From Pseudomonadota bacterium (GTDB lineage: Bacteria; Pseudomonadota; Gammaproteobacteria; Competibacterales; Competibacteraceae), in the NCBI GenBank assembly GCA_022709365.1, contig JAKLIY010000013.1:26988-90987 (forward strand): DNA of 64,000 bases. Direction: 5' to 3'. The position numbers were made by a program, and so were the translations under genes. The notes beneath the pieces were generated by a model. That model was given only the letters and a program-made list of their open reading frames with translations. It ran no database searches and was not told the DNA's origin. This document shows positions 11,163 through 19,553 of this stretch, one piece after another. The first letter of the stretch is position 1, and each line of letters opens with the position of its first letter.

Positions 11163-12836
11163 TTATGAAGTTTTTTGCGCACGTATCCACGGTTCCCATG
11201 CGGGGCCTGGCAAATAGCGAGCGCCGCGCCGCTCGCCTTCGCGGGTTAGCACATTCTGCCGCCACAGTTCTGCAAGCTGTTGGGTGGCGTCCGTGCGATT
11301 GACGTTGAAGATTTCGCGGTAATCCGCGTTCTGGATATAGCCTTGCTGGGTCATACGCATTTTCAGCACTTGGTGCGGCGTCAGTTTAGGGGTCAATGGC
11401 GATAGCACTTGATAACGAGCGCCCCGACCTTTATTACCAGGTCCTGACACTAAGCCCATGTCCACCATTTCCTTGAGTTCGCGGTACGCAAGGTCGCGGT
11501 TGACTTCGTTCACGGTTTGATAGTCGGCGCTGGTAAACGCTAGACCTTGGGGATAGGCAGCAAGCACCCGGCGTTGTCGTTGACTGATCGGCAGAGACTG
11601 GACATAACGCACCCATTCGGTATCTGGGGTCTCGAAAATCGGTTGATTACGCAGGATCAAGGTAAAGCTGTGGGTGTCGGTGCGGAATTCGGGCAGACGC
11701 AGCCAGGATTGTTCCATTTCCTCGAAAATCCGGGGTATGCCTTCGCCCTGTTCGCGCATCAGGGCCAGTTCCGCCAACACGCGAGTCAGGCGGGGATTAC
11801 GACTGTAGTGCAGTGTTTCGCGTTGCTTGAGCCGTTCCAAATCCACTTCGGGCGGCAAGCCGCCTGGATTGATCATTTCCAGGCGGTCAGCATAAAGCCA
11901 GACTTCGACACTCCGTCCCGCTGGGCGGTAATCACGATGCGCTACGGCGTTAACTAACCCTTCCTGCCAAGCAAAGGTCGGGTACTCCGGCATTTCGCGG
12001 AAAAACAGGTTATGAAGTCGGGATGAGCGTTGAATCAAGCCGCTGAGGGTCTGGTAGGCTTGTTCGATGACTTTGGGGAGTGCGCCCTCAATGCGTGGGA
12101 GTATCTCCTGGACGTTGTGCCGGGGGCCGGTCTGCCGTTCGGTGCCGTCCACGCGAAAAATACGCACGCCGACGTTGGGATGGTCAATATCTCGGGCGTG
12201 TTGTGCGAAGAGCAGGAGTGCGCCTTTGCGCAAAACCAGCTCGTGACCCCGGTAATCCGCCAAACGGCGTTCACGGAGATACTCCGTCGGTTCGAGAGAC
12301 GCTAATCCAGCGCCGGCCTGGGCGCGGCGAATGAGGTCAGTATCCAAAGTTGTGATAGAAATGCCGGGCGCAGTTTCCATCTCGATGCTTTCTACCCGAC
12401 TACGGGCTTTGATGGCGTTGATGACTTCTTCGGATTCCATGACGGTTGAGTCATGAACGCGGCGGGGAAAGCCGTCACCATGCACCATAACGGCCCGTTC
12501 CGCTGACGACACCTCGAAGATCAGCAGTTCGTGGTTGTTCCAGGTTATCCGCTCGCCGGGGGATTGTGGGGGCGTGAGGCGCGTTACCGGGGTTTGCAGC
12601 ATGGTTTCAATGGCATCGCTGGGATAGCCATGCCCGCTGATGATTCCATCGTCTTCAATCCCGCAGACCAGCGTACCGCCATCGGCATTGGCGAATGCGG
12701 CAACATATTCAGCAATCTGGTCGCGCACATCCCTTTTGTTGCGGGGTCTGCATTGATCCCGTGGCCCTTCCCACAGGGATTTGCGCTCGAAGTATTGGCC
12801 CTCGGGCTGATTCAGCAAGCTGGCAAGATCGCGCAT
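11163..12836 (-). CDS. AlbA_2/Schlafen-type ATP-binding protein (COG2865-like)
   Basis: A 557-aa cytoplasmic protein. Residues about 10-140 form an AlbA_2 (Schlafen AAA_4) domain with YFERKS near residue 15 and AAFANADGGTLVCGIEDDG at 46-64. Residues about 280-340 form an HATPase-like segment (GLVNAVAHRDY, then INPGGLPP). The C-terminus (about 430-550) looks like winged-helix DNA-binding repeats. Such proteins are usually called transcriptional regulators or RecG-like ATPases; several related ones occur in defence islands. It is last in the minus-strand cassette, with GGGAG about 10 nt before the ATG, and could be the effector or the regulator of the cassette. Confidence 0.8.
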   Translation of the reverse strand: MRDLASLLNQPEGQYFERKSLWEGPRDQCRPRNKRDVRDQIAEYVAAFANADGGTLVCGIEDDGIISGHGYPSDAIETMLQTPVTRLTPPQSPGERITWNNHELLIFEVSSAERAVMVHGDGFPRRVHDSTVMESEEVINAIKARSRVESIEMETAPGISITTLDTDLIRRAQAGAGLASLEPTEYLRERRLADYRGHELVLRKGALLLFAQHARDIDHPNVGVRIFRVDGTERQTGPRHNVQEILPRIEGALPKVIEQAYQTLSGLIQRSSRLHNLFFREMPEYPTFAWQEGLVNAVAHRDYRPAGRSVEVWLYADRLEMINPGGLPPEVDLERLKQRETLHYSRNPRLTRVLAELALMREQGEGIPRIFEEMEQSWLRLPEFRTDTHSFTLILRNQPIFETPDTEWVRYVQSLPISQRQRRVLAAYPQGLAFTSADYQTVNEVNRDLAYRELKEMVDMGLVSGPGNKGRGARYQVLSPLTPKLTPHQVLKMRMTQQGYIQNADYREIFNVNRTDATQQLAELWRQNVLTREGERRGARYLPGPAWEPWIRAQKTS

Positions 12837-12851
12837 GGACTCAACTCCCTC

Positions 12852-13052
12852 TCAATCCCGCCCCTCAATAATCTGCACGACCTCCAGTTTTTGCAGATCA
12901 GCGAGCATTCCAAGCAGCTTGTCTTTGTCCAAGAATACAATCTTGCAGGGAACGCGATCTGTTGATTTCCTGACCGGCAGCGGCATGTAGTGTTAAATCC
13001 GGCGCACAATTTCGGCAACCGTTTGAACAAATTTCTTTTTAATCTGCTCCAT
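12852..13052 (-). pseudogene. Small frame interrupted by TAA
   Basis: A 66-codon frame from ATG 13052 is broken by a TAA at 12993-12995 after 19 codons, then continues in the same frame through ATG 12986 for 44 codons (MPLPVRKSTDRVPC..., ending EVVQIIEGRD). It fits tightly between the coiled-coil gene (8 nt away) and the AlbA-type gene (15 nt away), as an operon member would. Neither ATG has a clear ribosome-binding site. It is either a small gene with a nonsense mutation or a real 44-aa product. No family was recognised. Confidence 0.35.
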
Positions 13053-13059
13053 GCAAACA

Positions 13060-14043
13060 TTACTTAAATTTCCCGCCAATGAAAAAGCTTTTCTTTAACT
13101 TTTCCAACACTTCGTCTAAACGGATAGCTTCTTTAGCAAGCTTTTCATCTTGATTAGCTACTATCTGAAATAAAAATTCAACTTTAGCAAGTCTTTCTTC
13201 TTGGTTGGCGAGTTCTATTCGGGCTTGATTGAGTAATGGCTTTAATGGCAATAATTCTGTGAGCCTGGAGTTCAGGACCGAAATTTCAGCCGCTTGTGCT
13301 TGAGAAACGCGACTGTAACCATCAATTTGCTGCGTAAGATTATGAATCAAGGCATTTTGTCTATTTAAGAATTGAGTGAGCTGATGGTCGATAGCTTGCT
13401 GATGTTTTGAAAGATCAGATTTCATTTCTTGTTTAAAAGAATCTATCCGTTGTTCGATTTTACTTTCGATTTCCTTAAAATTAAGATCAATTTGTTTCTC
13501 AGCATCAAACAGTTTTGTACGAATTTCAATTTGCAGTTGATCTTGAATAGTATCGAGGATTTTATTCAGCGCTTCAGTTTTTTCAACTACAACGCCTTTT
13601 GCATCCATTGCTATTTTGGCGTTTTCCCGTGTACTCCCATCTAACTGCTTGAGTAAATCCGCTTGCTCCATAAGTAGTTCTTTGTTTTTTTCCTTCAAGT
13701 TTTTTTCAGATTCTAGCAATTTTTCTTCAATAAGTTTAATAGTTTTGTTAAGTTCAGAATGAAGAGAGTCTCGGGTATCCGAAGACTTAGCCAAAGAATC
13801 TTCCACCTCTTGCTTTAAAGTTTGCCAGTTTTGTTGCGATTTTTTAAATTCAGATTCGGCATATTCAATTTTTTTGAGTAATAATTCGCTCTTAGTAGAT
13901 ACGCCTTGGATATCGGCAAGAATTTTTTCAGCATCAACTTTAATGTTGCGAAGAGTTTTCGCGGCACTAATAGCGCCATCCATACGTTCGTCAAATTCGC
14001 GCAGCTTTGCCCGGATAGTTTCAACACTGGTAATTTCAGGCAT
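13060..14043 (-). CDS. Coiled-coil protein of the RecQ cassette
   Basis: A 327-aa protein dominated by long heptad-rich helices: charged Lys/Glu/Gln segments from about residue 20 to 310 with repeated hydrophobic spacing, and no membrane segment or enzymatic motif. It resembles SMC-like or MukF-like rods only in general character. GGAGAG precedes the ATG at 14043. The start lies 8 nt inside the RecQ gene, so the two are translationally coupled and probably form a complex or act in sequence. Composition is clearly AT-rich relative to the core. A scaffold or sensor role is possible, but nothing in the sequence shows it directly. Confidence 0.75.
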   Translation of the reverse strand: MPEITSVETIRAKLREFDERMDGAISAAKTLRNIKVDAEKILADIQGVSTKSELLLKKIEYAESEFKKSQQNWQTLKQEVEDSLAKSSDTRDSLHSELNKTIKLIEEKLLESEKNLKEKNKELLMEQADLLKQLDGSTRENAKIAMDAKGVVVEKTEALNKILDTIQDQLQIEIRTKLFDAEKQIDLNFKEIESKIEQRIDSFKQEMKSDLSKHQQAIDHQLTQFLNRQNALIHNLTQQIDGYSRVSQAQAAEISVLNSRLTELLPLKPLLNQARIELANQEERLAKVEFLFQIVANQDEKLAKEAIRLDEVLEKLKKSFFIGGKFK

Positions 14044-17000
14044 AGAATGCACTCTCCAATTTGCGGGCTTTGCCCTTCAAGGACTCATTTACGTCGGATA
14101 AATCTTCTTGTTGGATGAATAGCATGAAGTCTAAACAATCACCCATTGCGACAACTTTGCTATTCCGGCGATTTTCTGGTTTTGTAGCCTGCTCCAAAAG
14201 AAACTTCCATCCTTCTGGTGAGTCACAAGCGGTGCCAGCTTCATTCAATATAAGAAGCTGCTCTGATTTAAAAGCTTTAGATGACCTGTATAGCTCTTGA
14301 ACTTCCTGTAAAGAAAGAGGCTTTCGATTCGCAACTTCAAGTAAAGCTTTAGAATTTCCTTCATATTCTTCTAATGGCGAAAACTCGCGTGCAACAAATA
14401 AGGCTGGCAAATTATTAACATTTCCTTCAAGAATGGCTTGGGCCTGCCAATACTTTACATCTGGATAATCTCTAAATTCTTCAATCAATTGATTCATGTT
14501 TTTAAACTGAAAATCACCTTTATATAGGATAGTGGCTAATTGTTCCTCTTTTTCACGGACGCTAACATCTATTGCAGGCGGTGGTTTACGTGTATTTAAA
14601 ATGAAATCCAATTCTGGAACACAAACATCACATAATCCACAACGATAACCTTGGTACTCAGCATTACGTCTAGTATTAAGCTCGGTAAGAATGGGCCTTC
14701 TGCGGCATTTCCCGGTTTTATGACTGTTTACTACTGCAAATAAGTTCCACAGCATACGGTAACGCATTTTTACAACATCTTCATAAGTGTGGTTCAGTAA
14801 TAATAGAAGATGCTGATATACTACTTGAAAAATATTTTCATAGCGTTCAAATGTCTTAAATTCTCTTGTCTTTGCAGTAAATTTTTCCAACGGTTGATAA
14901 TCTTTATTTTTTAATTCAAGACTATCCTCAAAATTTTGTTCAAGATTTTTTTGTTCCTTATCGTTGTTAAAGTGCGATAAATATTTGATTAACTGATCTT
15001 TCATTTTTTTCTGCAATTTTATAACAACATTGGATTCACTGGAAAAGTTAGGCAGAAAAAAATCCACATCGAAATACGGTCTTTGCTTATAAGGATAAGT
15101 GACCATATAGTCGTTCACCAAACCTAATACGGTTAACCGGTAAATCGCAAGTTCCGTGTAAGATAAATAAGTTCTTGATGTATGTAATACAACAGAATTA
15201 TTACTCATTTCTTCACAGGCAGCGATCAGTTTGTCAAGAACTCGCAAGGCGCTTATTGCATCGGATTCAGCTCCCGGATAACTGCGAATGATAAACATAT
15301 GCTGCTTGCCATAATCACACAGCGCCTGCTTGCCATGTGGACAGCCACCTTGATAACTGCTGCAAAGCGGACGTTTGATTGTCAGCTTTTCAAGCTCATT
15401 TAAACAAAGCTCATTCGGTGGATCAACAAGTAGAACAATATGCGCACGTTCGTTATCACGCCCAGCGCGCCCAATTTCCTGATACCAGGACTCCAAACCG
15501 GATGAAAGCGACGTATGGATAATGAAACGGACACTACTCTTGTCAATACCCATACCGAAGCCTTTTGTAGCAACAAGAATATCGAATCGATCATCTTTGA
15601 AATCATTTTGGTTGTCTTTAATAAGGGTTTCCCATTGGGGTGGTTTCATAACATCAGTTGCTTTAAATTCAAAATTACAATAAGAGCAACTCTTGATACC
15701 AGCATTTTGCCCTATTAGCTTTTCCTCATCATCGTCTTCCACCTCCTCATCGTCAGCATTCTGAATCCCAGCCGACTTGCTGGTAAAAGCGTAGGAAAAA
15801 CAATTCGGACAAAGAGTCGGCGGCTTGCTGGCGAAAGCACGGACTTTACCTGTTGAATATGCTTGCAACTGCCATTTTTTATTCGGAAGTGGCCCAGATT
15901 GCCAACGTGCTTCTGGCTCAAGTAGGGCCATTGTTTCGTAGAGATAGTGAGCAGTCCCATCCCAAATTGAATTTTTACCGTGTGGGTCCGCATAAATGCA
16001 GAAAACGATGCCCAGCGATTTCTCTCCGCTTGGGTTCTTTTGCTCCAGCAATTTCGTCAGTGACTTCTGCCGTAGCGCCTTTGGTAAATCCCTGGTCAGA
16101 ATTTGCCGATAGGTCTGCGCTTTTGTTGCCCCTTCTTGCACTGCTACGATCTGGTAACTGAATCTTTCCCGATCCGCTGATGGTTCACGGATGACATGCC
16201 CATCACGCAGTTTGAGAATACCCAGCATATCCTTCTCAACTTGTTGACCCGCTGTTGCGGTGAGCGCGATCAGTTGAAGTTGTTCATTGTGAGTGGAAAG
16301 CGTCTCCCGAAGCAACGGAAGTTTGAGATAAGAAGGTCGGAAATCATGCCCCCACTCTGAAATACAGTGGGCTTCATCAACCGCCAGAAAGTTGATCGGA
16401 ACAAATTTTTTGAGTTCTGCCAAATCCGTGAGAAATCTTTTAATCCGAAGTCGCTCCGGCGAAATATAAAGTAATCGGATATAGCCAAGTTTTACTTCCT
16501 CTAAAATAAGATGCTGTTTCGCTCGATCCACATCGGAATTAATGAATTCTACTGAGGAAATACCATAATTAAAGAGCGTAAGCCGCTGATCGCGCATTAG
16601 TGAACGGAGAGGGCAAATAACGATTGTGAGGCCGGGTTTGAGTAGCGCAGGAAGCCAGAAACAGAATGACTTACCGCTACCTGTGGTGGAGATGCCAAGG
16701 ACGTGTTCACCATCAAAGACCCGCTGAATCACGCGATCTTGAAAATTGTTGGTGCCGAACGAGTAGCCAAAAACTTCGCTAGTGAAGTATTTAAATCCCT
16801 GATGAATCTCTTGGAGCGTCAATCCTTTTCGGAAGCGAACAGTTCCTGCGCCGAGGGGCGGTGCTGGCAGCGATGCAGGTGTAAATTGTACAACCTCTGT
16901 ACTGAGAAATATTACCCTGTCATCATACGTGTTGGAAATGGAGACAAGAGGATGAAGGTTTTTCGTCCATTTTTCTAAATAGTCAAAATTTGCAATAATT

Positions 17001-17926
17001 TCCACAATTGGTAAACGAAAATCTATATCTACTACTGACTGCACGGCTTCCAAAAACTTGTAAAGCTCACTGATAGAAAGAGCGACAAACGGGACATTAA
17101 AGCCAAAATTGTCCTGCAATAAAATCGGTTCTATACTCTGTTCATTTGATAAAGCCATCTCCACGAAACAATCTTGAACGTGGTAGAAGTCATTGACAGT
17201 ATCTATCATCTGTGGGTCACAAAAATCAGTAAAAATACTTTGCTGATTTATTTTGTTCTTCTGAATTGCAAGGAAGCTACGTAACTGCGGATCATTAATA
17301 AAAAGTGAATAAAGCAGTTTTAGCGTTGCTTCAGTATCCTTCATTATTTGACTATATGTGAAACGAATGACCCGCCAACCTTGACTTGCAATATAGTTTT
17401 GGCGCTGAATGAAACCATTTAAATCCGACCGTTCCCTAAATTTGCCAAACCCATCTACCTCAATCGCAAATTTGCTCGCACCCTCGATAGCAAAGTCTAC
17501 TTGATATTGACCAACGTTTCTCTGTGGCTTAACGCGCAGCAAACCTTGATTATTTAGTAGTGGGGCTAACACTTTCTCAACGAATTTAATCTCCAAGTAG
17601 TTATCACTTTGCTCTATTTTATCCTGAGATATAAGTGCATTCTGGAAGTATGCATGTTGTCGAAAAAAGTCAATTTTTCGATTTTTGATGCCTGTTGAAT
17701 CAAGTAATTGATCCGGCAACGCTCGCTGGCATTTTATCGTTTCAAAGTCATTATTTAATGACATTTGATCTCGAAAGGTATCTACAAGACTCCGAGGAAT
17801 GAATTTAAGTTTCGCCCGGACAAATCGCTCGAAAGTTTGAGTATCTTTAATCTTCCAGAATTCATCATCTGTACGGTAAACACCCCGCACAATAGATGGA
17901 ACAAAATGTCGAACAAGGGGATTCAT
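14036..17926 (-). CDS. Nuclease-RecQ helicase fusion
   Basis: A 1,296-aa protein, about twice the length of a standard RecQ. Residues about 110-210 form a DUF559/Vsr-like PD-(D/E)XK nuclease (QVDF with D144; AIEVDG with E156 and D158; GWRVIRFTYSQI). Residues about 390-580 are RecQ helicase lobe 1: Walker A TTGSGKS at 414-420, DEAH at 517-520, and TATAG. Lobe 2 (about 590-840) contains an inserted Zn-ribbon-like motif (C706/C709 and C747/C750) and the motif VI arginine finger QEIGRAGRD near 816. Further cysteine clusters (CPHGKQALC, CGLCDVC) follow. It is AT-rich, coupled to the coiled-coil gene and 49 nt downstream of the PLD-like gene. A DNA-damaging defence role is inferred. Confidence 0.85.
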   Translation of the reverse strand: MNPLVRHFVPSIVRGVYRTDDEFWKIKDTQTFERFVRAKLKFIPRSLVDTFRDQMSLNNDFETIKCQRALPDQLLDSTGIKNRKIDFFRQHAYFQNALISQDKIEQSDNYLEIKFVEKVLAPLLNNQGLLRVKPQRNVGQYQVDFAIEGASKFAIEVDGFGKFRERSDLNGFIQRQNYIASQGWRVIRFTYSQIMKDTEATLKLLYSLFINDPQLRSFLAIQKNKINQQSIFTDFCDPQMIDTVNDFYHVQDCFVEMALSNEQSIEPILLQDNFGFNVPFVALSISELYKFLEAVQSVVDIDFRLPIVEIIANFDYLEKWTKNLHPLVSISNTYDDRVIFLSTEVVQFTPASLPAPPLGAGTVRFRKGLTLQEIHQGFKYFTSEVFGYSFGTNNFQDRVIQRVFDGEHVLGISTTGSGKSFCFWLPALLKPGLTIVICPLRSLMRDQRLTLFNYGISSVEFINSDVDRAKQHLILEEVKLGYIRLLYISPERLRIKRFLTDLAELKKFVPINFLAVDEAHCISEWGHDFRPSYLKLPLLRETLSTHNEQLQLIALTATAGQQVEKDMLGILKLRDGHVIREPSADRERFSYQIVAVQEGATKAQTYRQILTRDLPKALRQKSLTKLLEQKNPSGEKSLGIVFCIYADPHGKNSIWDGTAHYLYETMALLEPEARWQSGPLPNKKWQLQAYSTGKVRAFASKPPTLCPNCFSYAFTSKSAGIQNADDEEVEDDDEEKLIGQNAGIKSCSYCNFEFKATDVMKPPQWETLIKDNQNDFKDDRFDILVATKGFGMGIDKSSVRFIIHTSLSSGLESWYQEIGRAGRDNERAHIVLLVDPPNELCLNELEKLTIKRPLCSSYQGGCPHGKQALCDYGKQHMFIIRSYPGAESDAISALRVLDKLIAACEEMSNNSVVLHTSRTYLSYTELAIYRLTVLGLVNDYMVTYPYKQRPYFDVDFFLPNFSSESNVVIKLQKKMKDQLIKYLSHFNNDKEQKNLEQNFEDSLELKNKDYQPLEKFTAKTREFKTFERYENIFQVVYQHLLLLLNHTYEDVVKMRYRMLWNLFAVVNSHKTGKCRRRPILTELNTRRNAEYQGYRCGLCDVCVPELDFILNTRKPPPAIDVSVREKEEQLATILYKGDFQFKNMNQLIEEFRDYPDVKYWQAQAILEGNVNNLPALFVAREFSPLEEYEGNSKALLEVANRKPLSLQEVQELYRSSKAFKSEQLLILNEAGTACDSPEGWKFLLEQATKPENRRNSKVVAMGDCLDFMLFIQQEDLSDVNESLKGKARKLESAFYA

Positions 17927-17975
17927 TCTGGATAGACTTTTTTAAGTGAGGACTGAGCTGTAAATGAGAATTAGG

Positions 17976-19265
17976 CTAGAAAAGAGATTTACCTTTTTCA
18001 AGAACTGCTAATGATTCTTTAAAGATATTTTTAATCTGCCACTCTGGTACATGTTTGCGGCGAAGTTCTGTTCGCAATGACTCAAGAAAATCGTTATTCA
18101 TAAAAGATTGGTAGGATATATCTTTGTAAACTTTCCTGATCTTTGGTTGTTGAAGAATTTGCGATGAATCCAAAGCTTGAAGAATATCAAATTCTAAAAA
18201 TTGCTGAATATCAGCATCAGTAATTTGTTTCGAGAATTCAAGATAGCTTTCTGGAGGGCTTGCTTTGACTTTCGGGAAAAGTTGTTTGGATATTTCTTTA
18301 GCAATATCCGACAGCCTACTTTTCAACTGTTCTTGTAAAGCAATAAAATAAGAATCAAGCAAAAGTCCAAGCTTATCTAATTCCTGTTCAAATTCACTCT
18401 GTTGGCTTTTAAAAATAACTTTTCCCATATTTGGTATTGTATAAAGAAACTTTTTGTCAATTTCTTTTCGACGATCTTCAATATATTCTGGGTTTACTGC
18501 AATTGTATCTGGCTCTTCACCCAACATTACTGTTACTGATTCCTTATCCAAGACTTGAACAGTATTTTTCCACTTCAAATCCTGAGTATCCAACCCCATT
18601 AAATAAGTTGGAATGATTGCTTGCTTTCTGGATATTTTGTAATTATTGACTTCAAATTCAACATACTGCAACTTGGAACTAAACACATTAGCCTGCCGCG
18701 CCAAATCGAACGGTTTAGGCGGATTACGCTTCACATCCTCCTCAACCACCTGAATCTCTTTAGGCGTTAGCGCCTGTTTGCCAATTTCCGAAGAGAGCGG
18801 CGTCGAAGCCTGATCCGCCCCTGCTGCTACCGCGATATTTTTCACATCAGCACCCGTTAGCATGATCGCGTTCGGTTTTTCAACCGATGTGGAACCGGCT
18901 TCAACCAGCAGCGGCGTCGGCGAGTAAATCAGTGTCTTATCATCAGCGATCAGTACACCAATCCGCACCCCTGGCTGGCAGCGCAGAGCAAAGCAGCTTT
19001 GATCGGAGTACCCTTTTAGGAGGGTCAAGCCTTCCAGGGAACCCAAGCCCAGCCGACACACTTCAGGATCAGCGTCCAGGATGACGGTAATCGATAATGC
19101 GTCTTCTTCGTTTAACCGCACACCCAGCGCCTTGGCGACGGCTTCACTGATACCTGGAGCGATAAACACGATCCGCTGGCGGGCCTGTTGTATCAGATTG
19201 GCAAGGGCTTCATCGGTTGCGACCGTAAAAGTGCGTTCTTCGGGCATTTTTGTTTTTTCTTTCAT
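17976..19265 (-). CDS. PLD-like protein lacking a recognisable HKD motif
   Basis: A 429-aa cytoplasmic protein. Residues about 10-140 look like one phospholipase-D-fold repeat (TDEALANLIQQARQRIVFIAPGIS, then ITVILDADPEVCRLG, then VRIGVLIADDKTLIYSPTPLLVEAG). Where active PLD proteins have HxK(x4)D, this has VRIGVLIADD, so both His and Lys are absent. The C-terminal 300 residues are mostly helical and unrecognised. It is first in the AT-rich cassette, with a promoter-like -10 and a palindrome upstream. The start is uncertain: ATGs at 19280, 19265 and 19247 all have weak ribosome-binding sites; I take the middle one. A binding or sensing role for the degenerate PLD fold is inference. Confidence 0.68.
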   Translation of the reverse strand: MKEKTKMPEERTFTVATDEALANLIQQARQRIVFIAPGISEAVAKALGVRLNEEDALSITVILDADPEVCRLGLGSLEGLTLLKGYSDQSCFALRCQPGVRIGVLIADDKTLIYSPTPLLVEAGSTSVEKPNAIMLTGADVKNIAVAAGADQASTPLSSEIGKQALTPKEIQVVEEDVKRNPPKPFDLARQANVFSSKLQYVEFEVNNYKISRKQAIIPTYLMGLDTQDLKWKNTVQVLDKESVTVMLGEEPDTIAVNPEYIEDRRKEIDKKFLYTIPNMGKVIFKSQQSEFEQELDKLGLLLDSYFIALQEQLKSRLSDIAKEISKQLFPKVKASPPESYLEFSKQITDADIQQFLEFDILQALDSSQILQQPKIRKVYKDISYQSFMNNDFLESLRTELRRKHVPEWQIKNIFKESLAVLEKGKSLF

Positions 19266-19316
19266 GGATATTCGATACATTGACTGGATGATGGGCGATG
19301 TGATTCAAGTGACCCG

Positions 19317-19375
19317 ATTGTATCCCGAGCAAATAACCCACTGGGCACAGTATAGGTGTTCAGATTCAGAACACC
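19317..19375 (-). promoter_or_regulatory. Candidate promoter and operator of the PLD-RecQ cassette
   Basis: On the minus strand a TACAAT -10-like hexamer lies at 19317-19322. About 33 nt further upstream is a perfect palindrome, GGTGTTC-AGATTCA-GAACACC (19355-19375). The -35 region is weak, which would fit a regulated promoter with the palindrome as activator or repressor site. Confidence 0.4.
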
Positions 19376-19482
19376 GAGATTTCCCCTGCTTTTTTCCATC
19401 AAGCTCACTGGACAACTAAGAGCAATGGAGACTCCTGTTGGCGTTCATCGGTTCATGAAGGCTGCCTGGAGCGTTTGGGCAT

Positions 19483-19509
19483 AAAAAAGGTCGGCTGAAC
19501 CGACCTTTT
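19483..19509 (-). terminator. Intrinsic terminator after the TOPRIM gene
   Basis: GGTCGG-CTGAA-CCGACC (19489-19505) flanked by A6 on the left and T4 on the right, so it can work in both directions. On the minus strand it ends the primase/TOPRIM operon and separates it from the PLD-RecQ cassette. Confidence 0.8.
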
Positions 19510-19553
19510 GCCCTGATCAATCACCACCTTCCCTGGTGGCTGGCCCTCATCCA

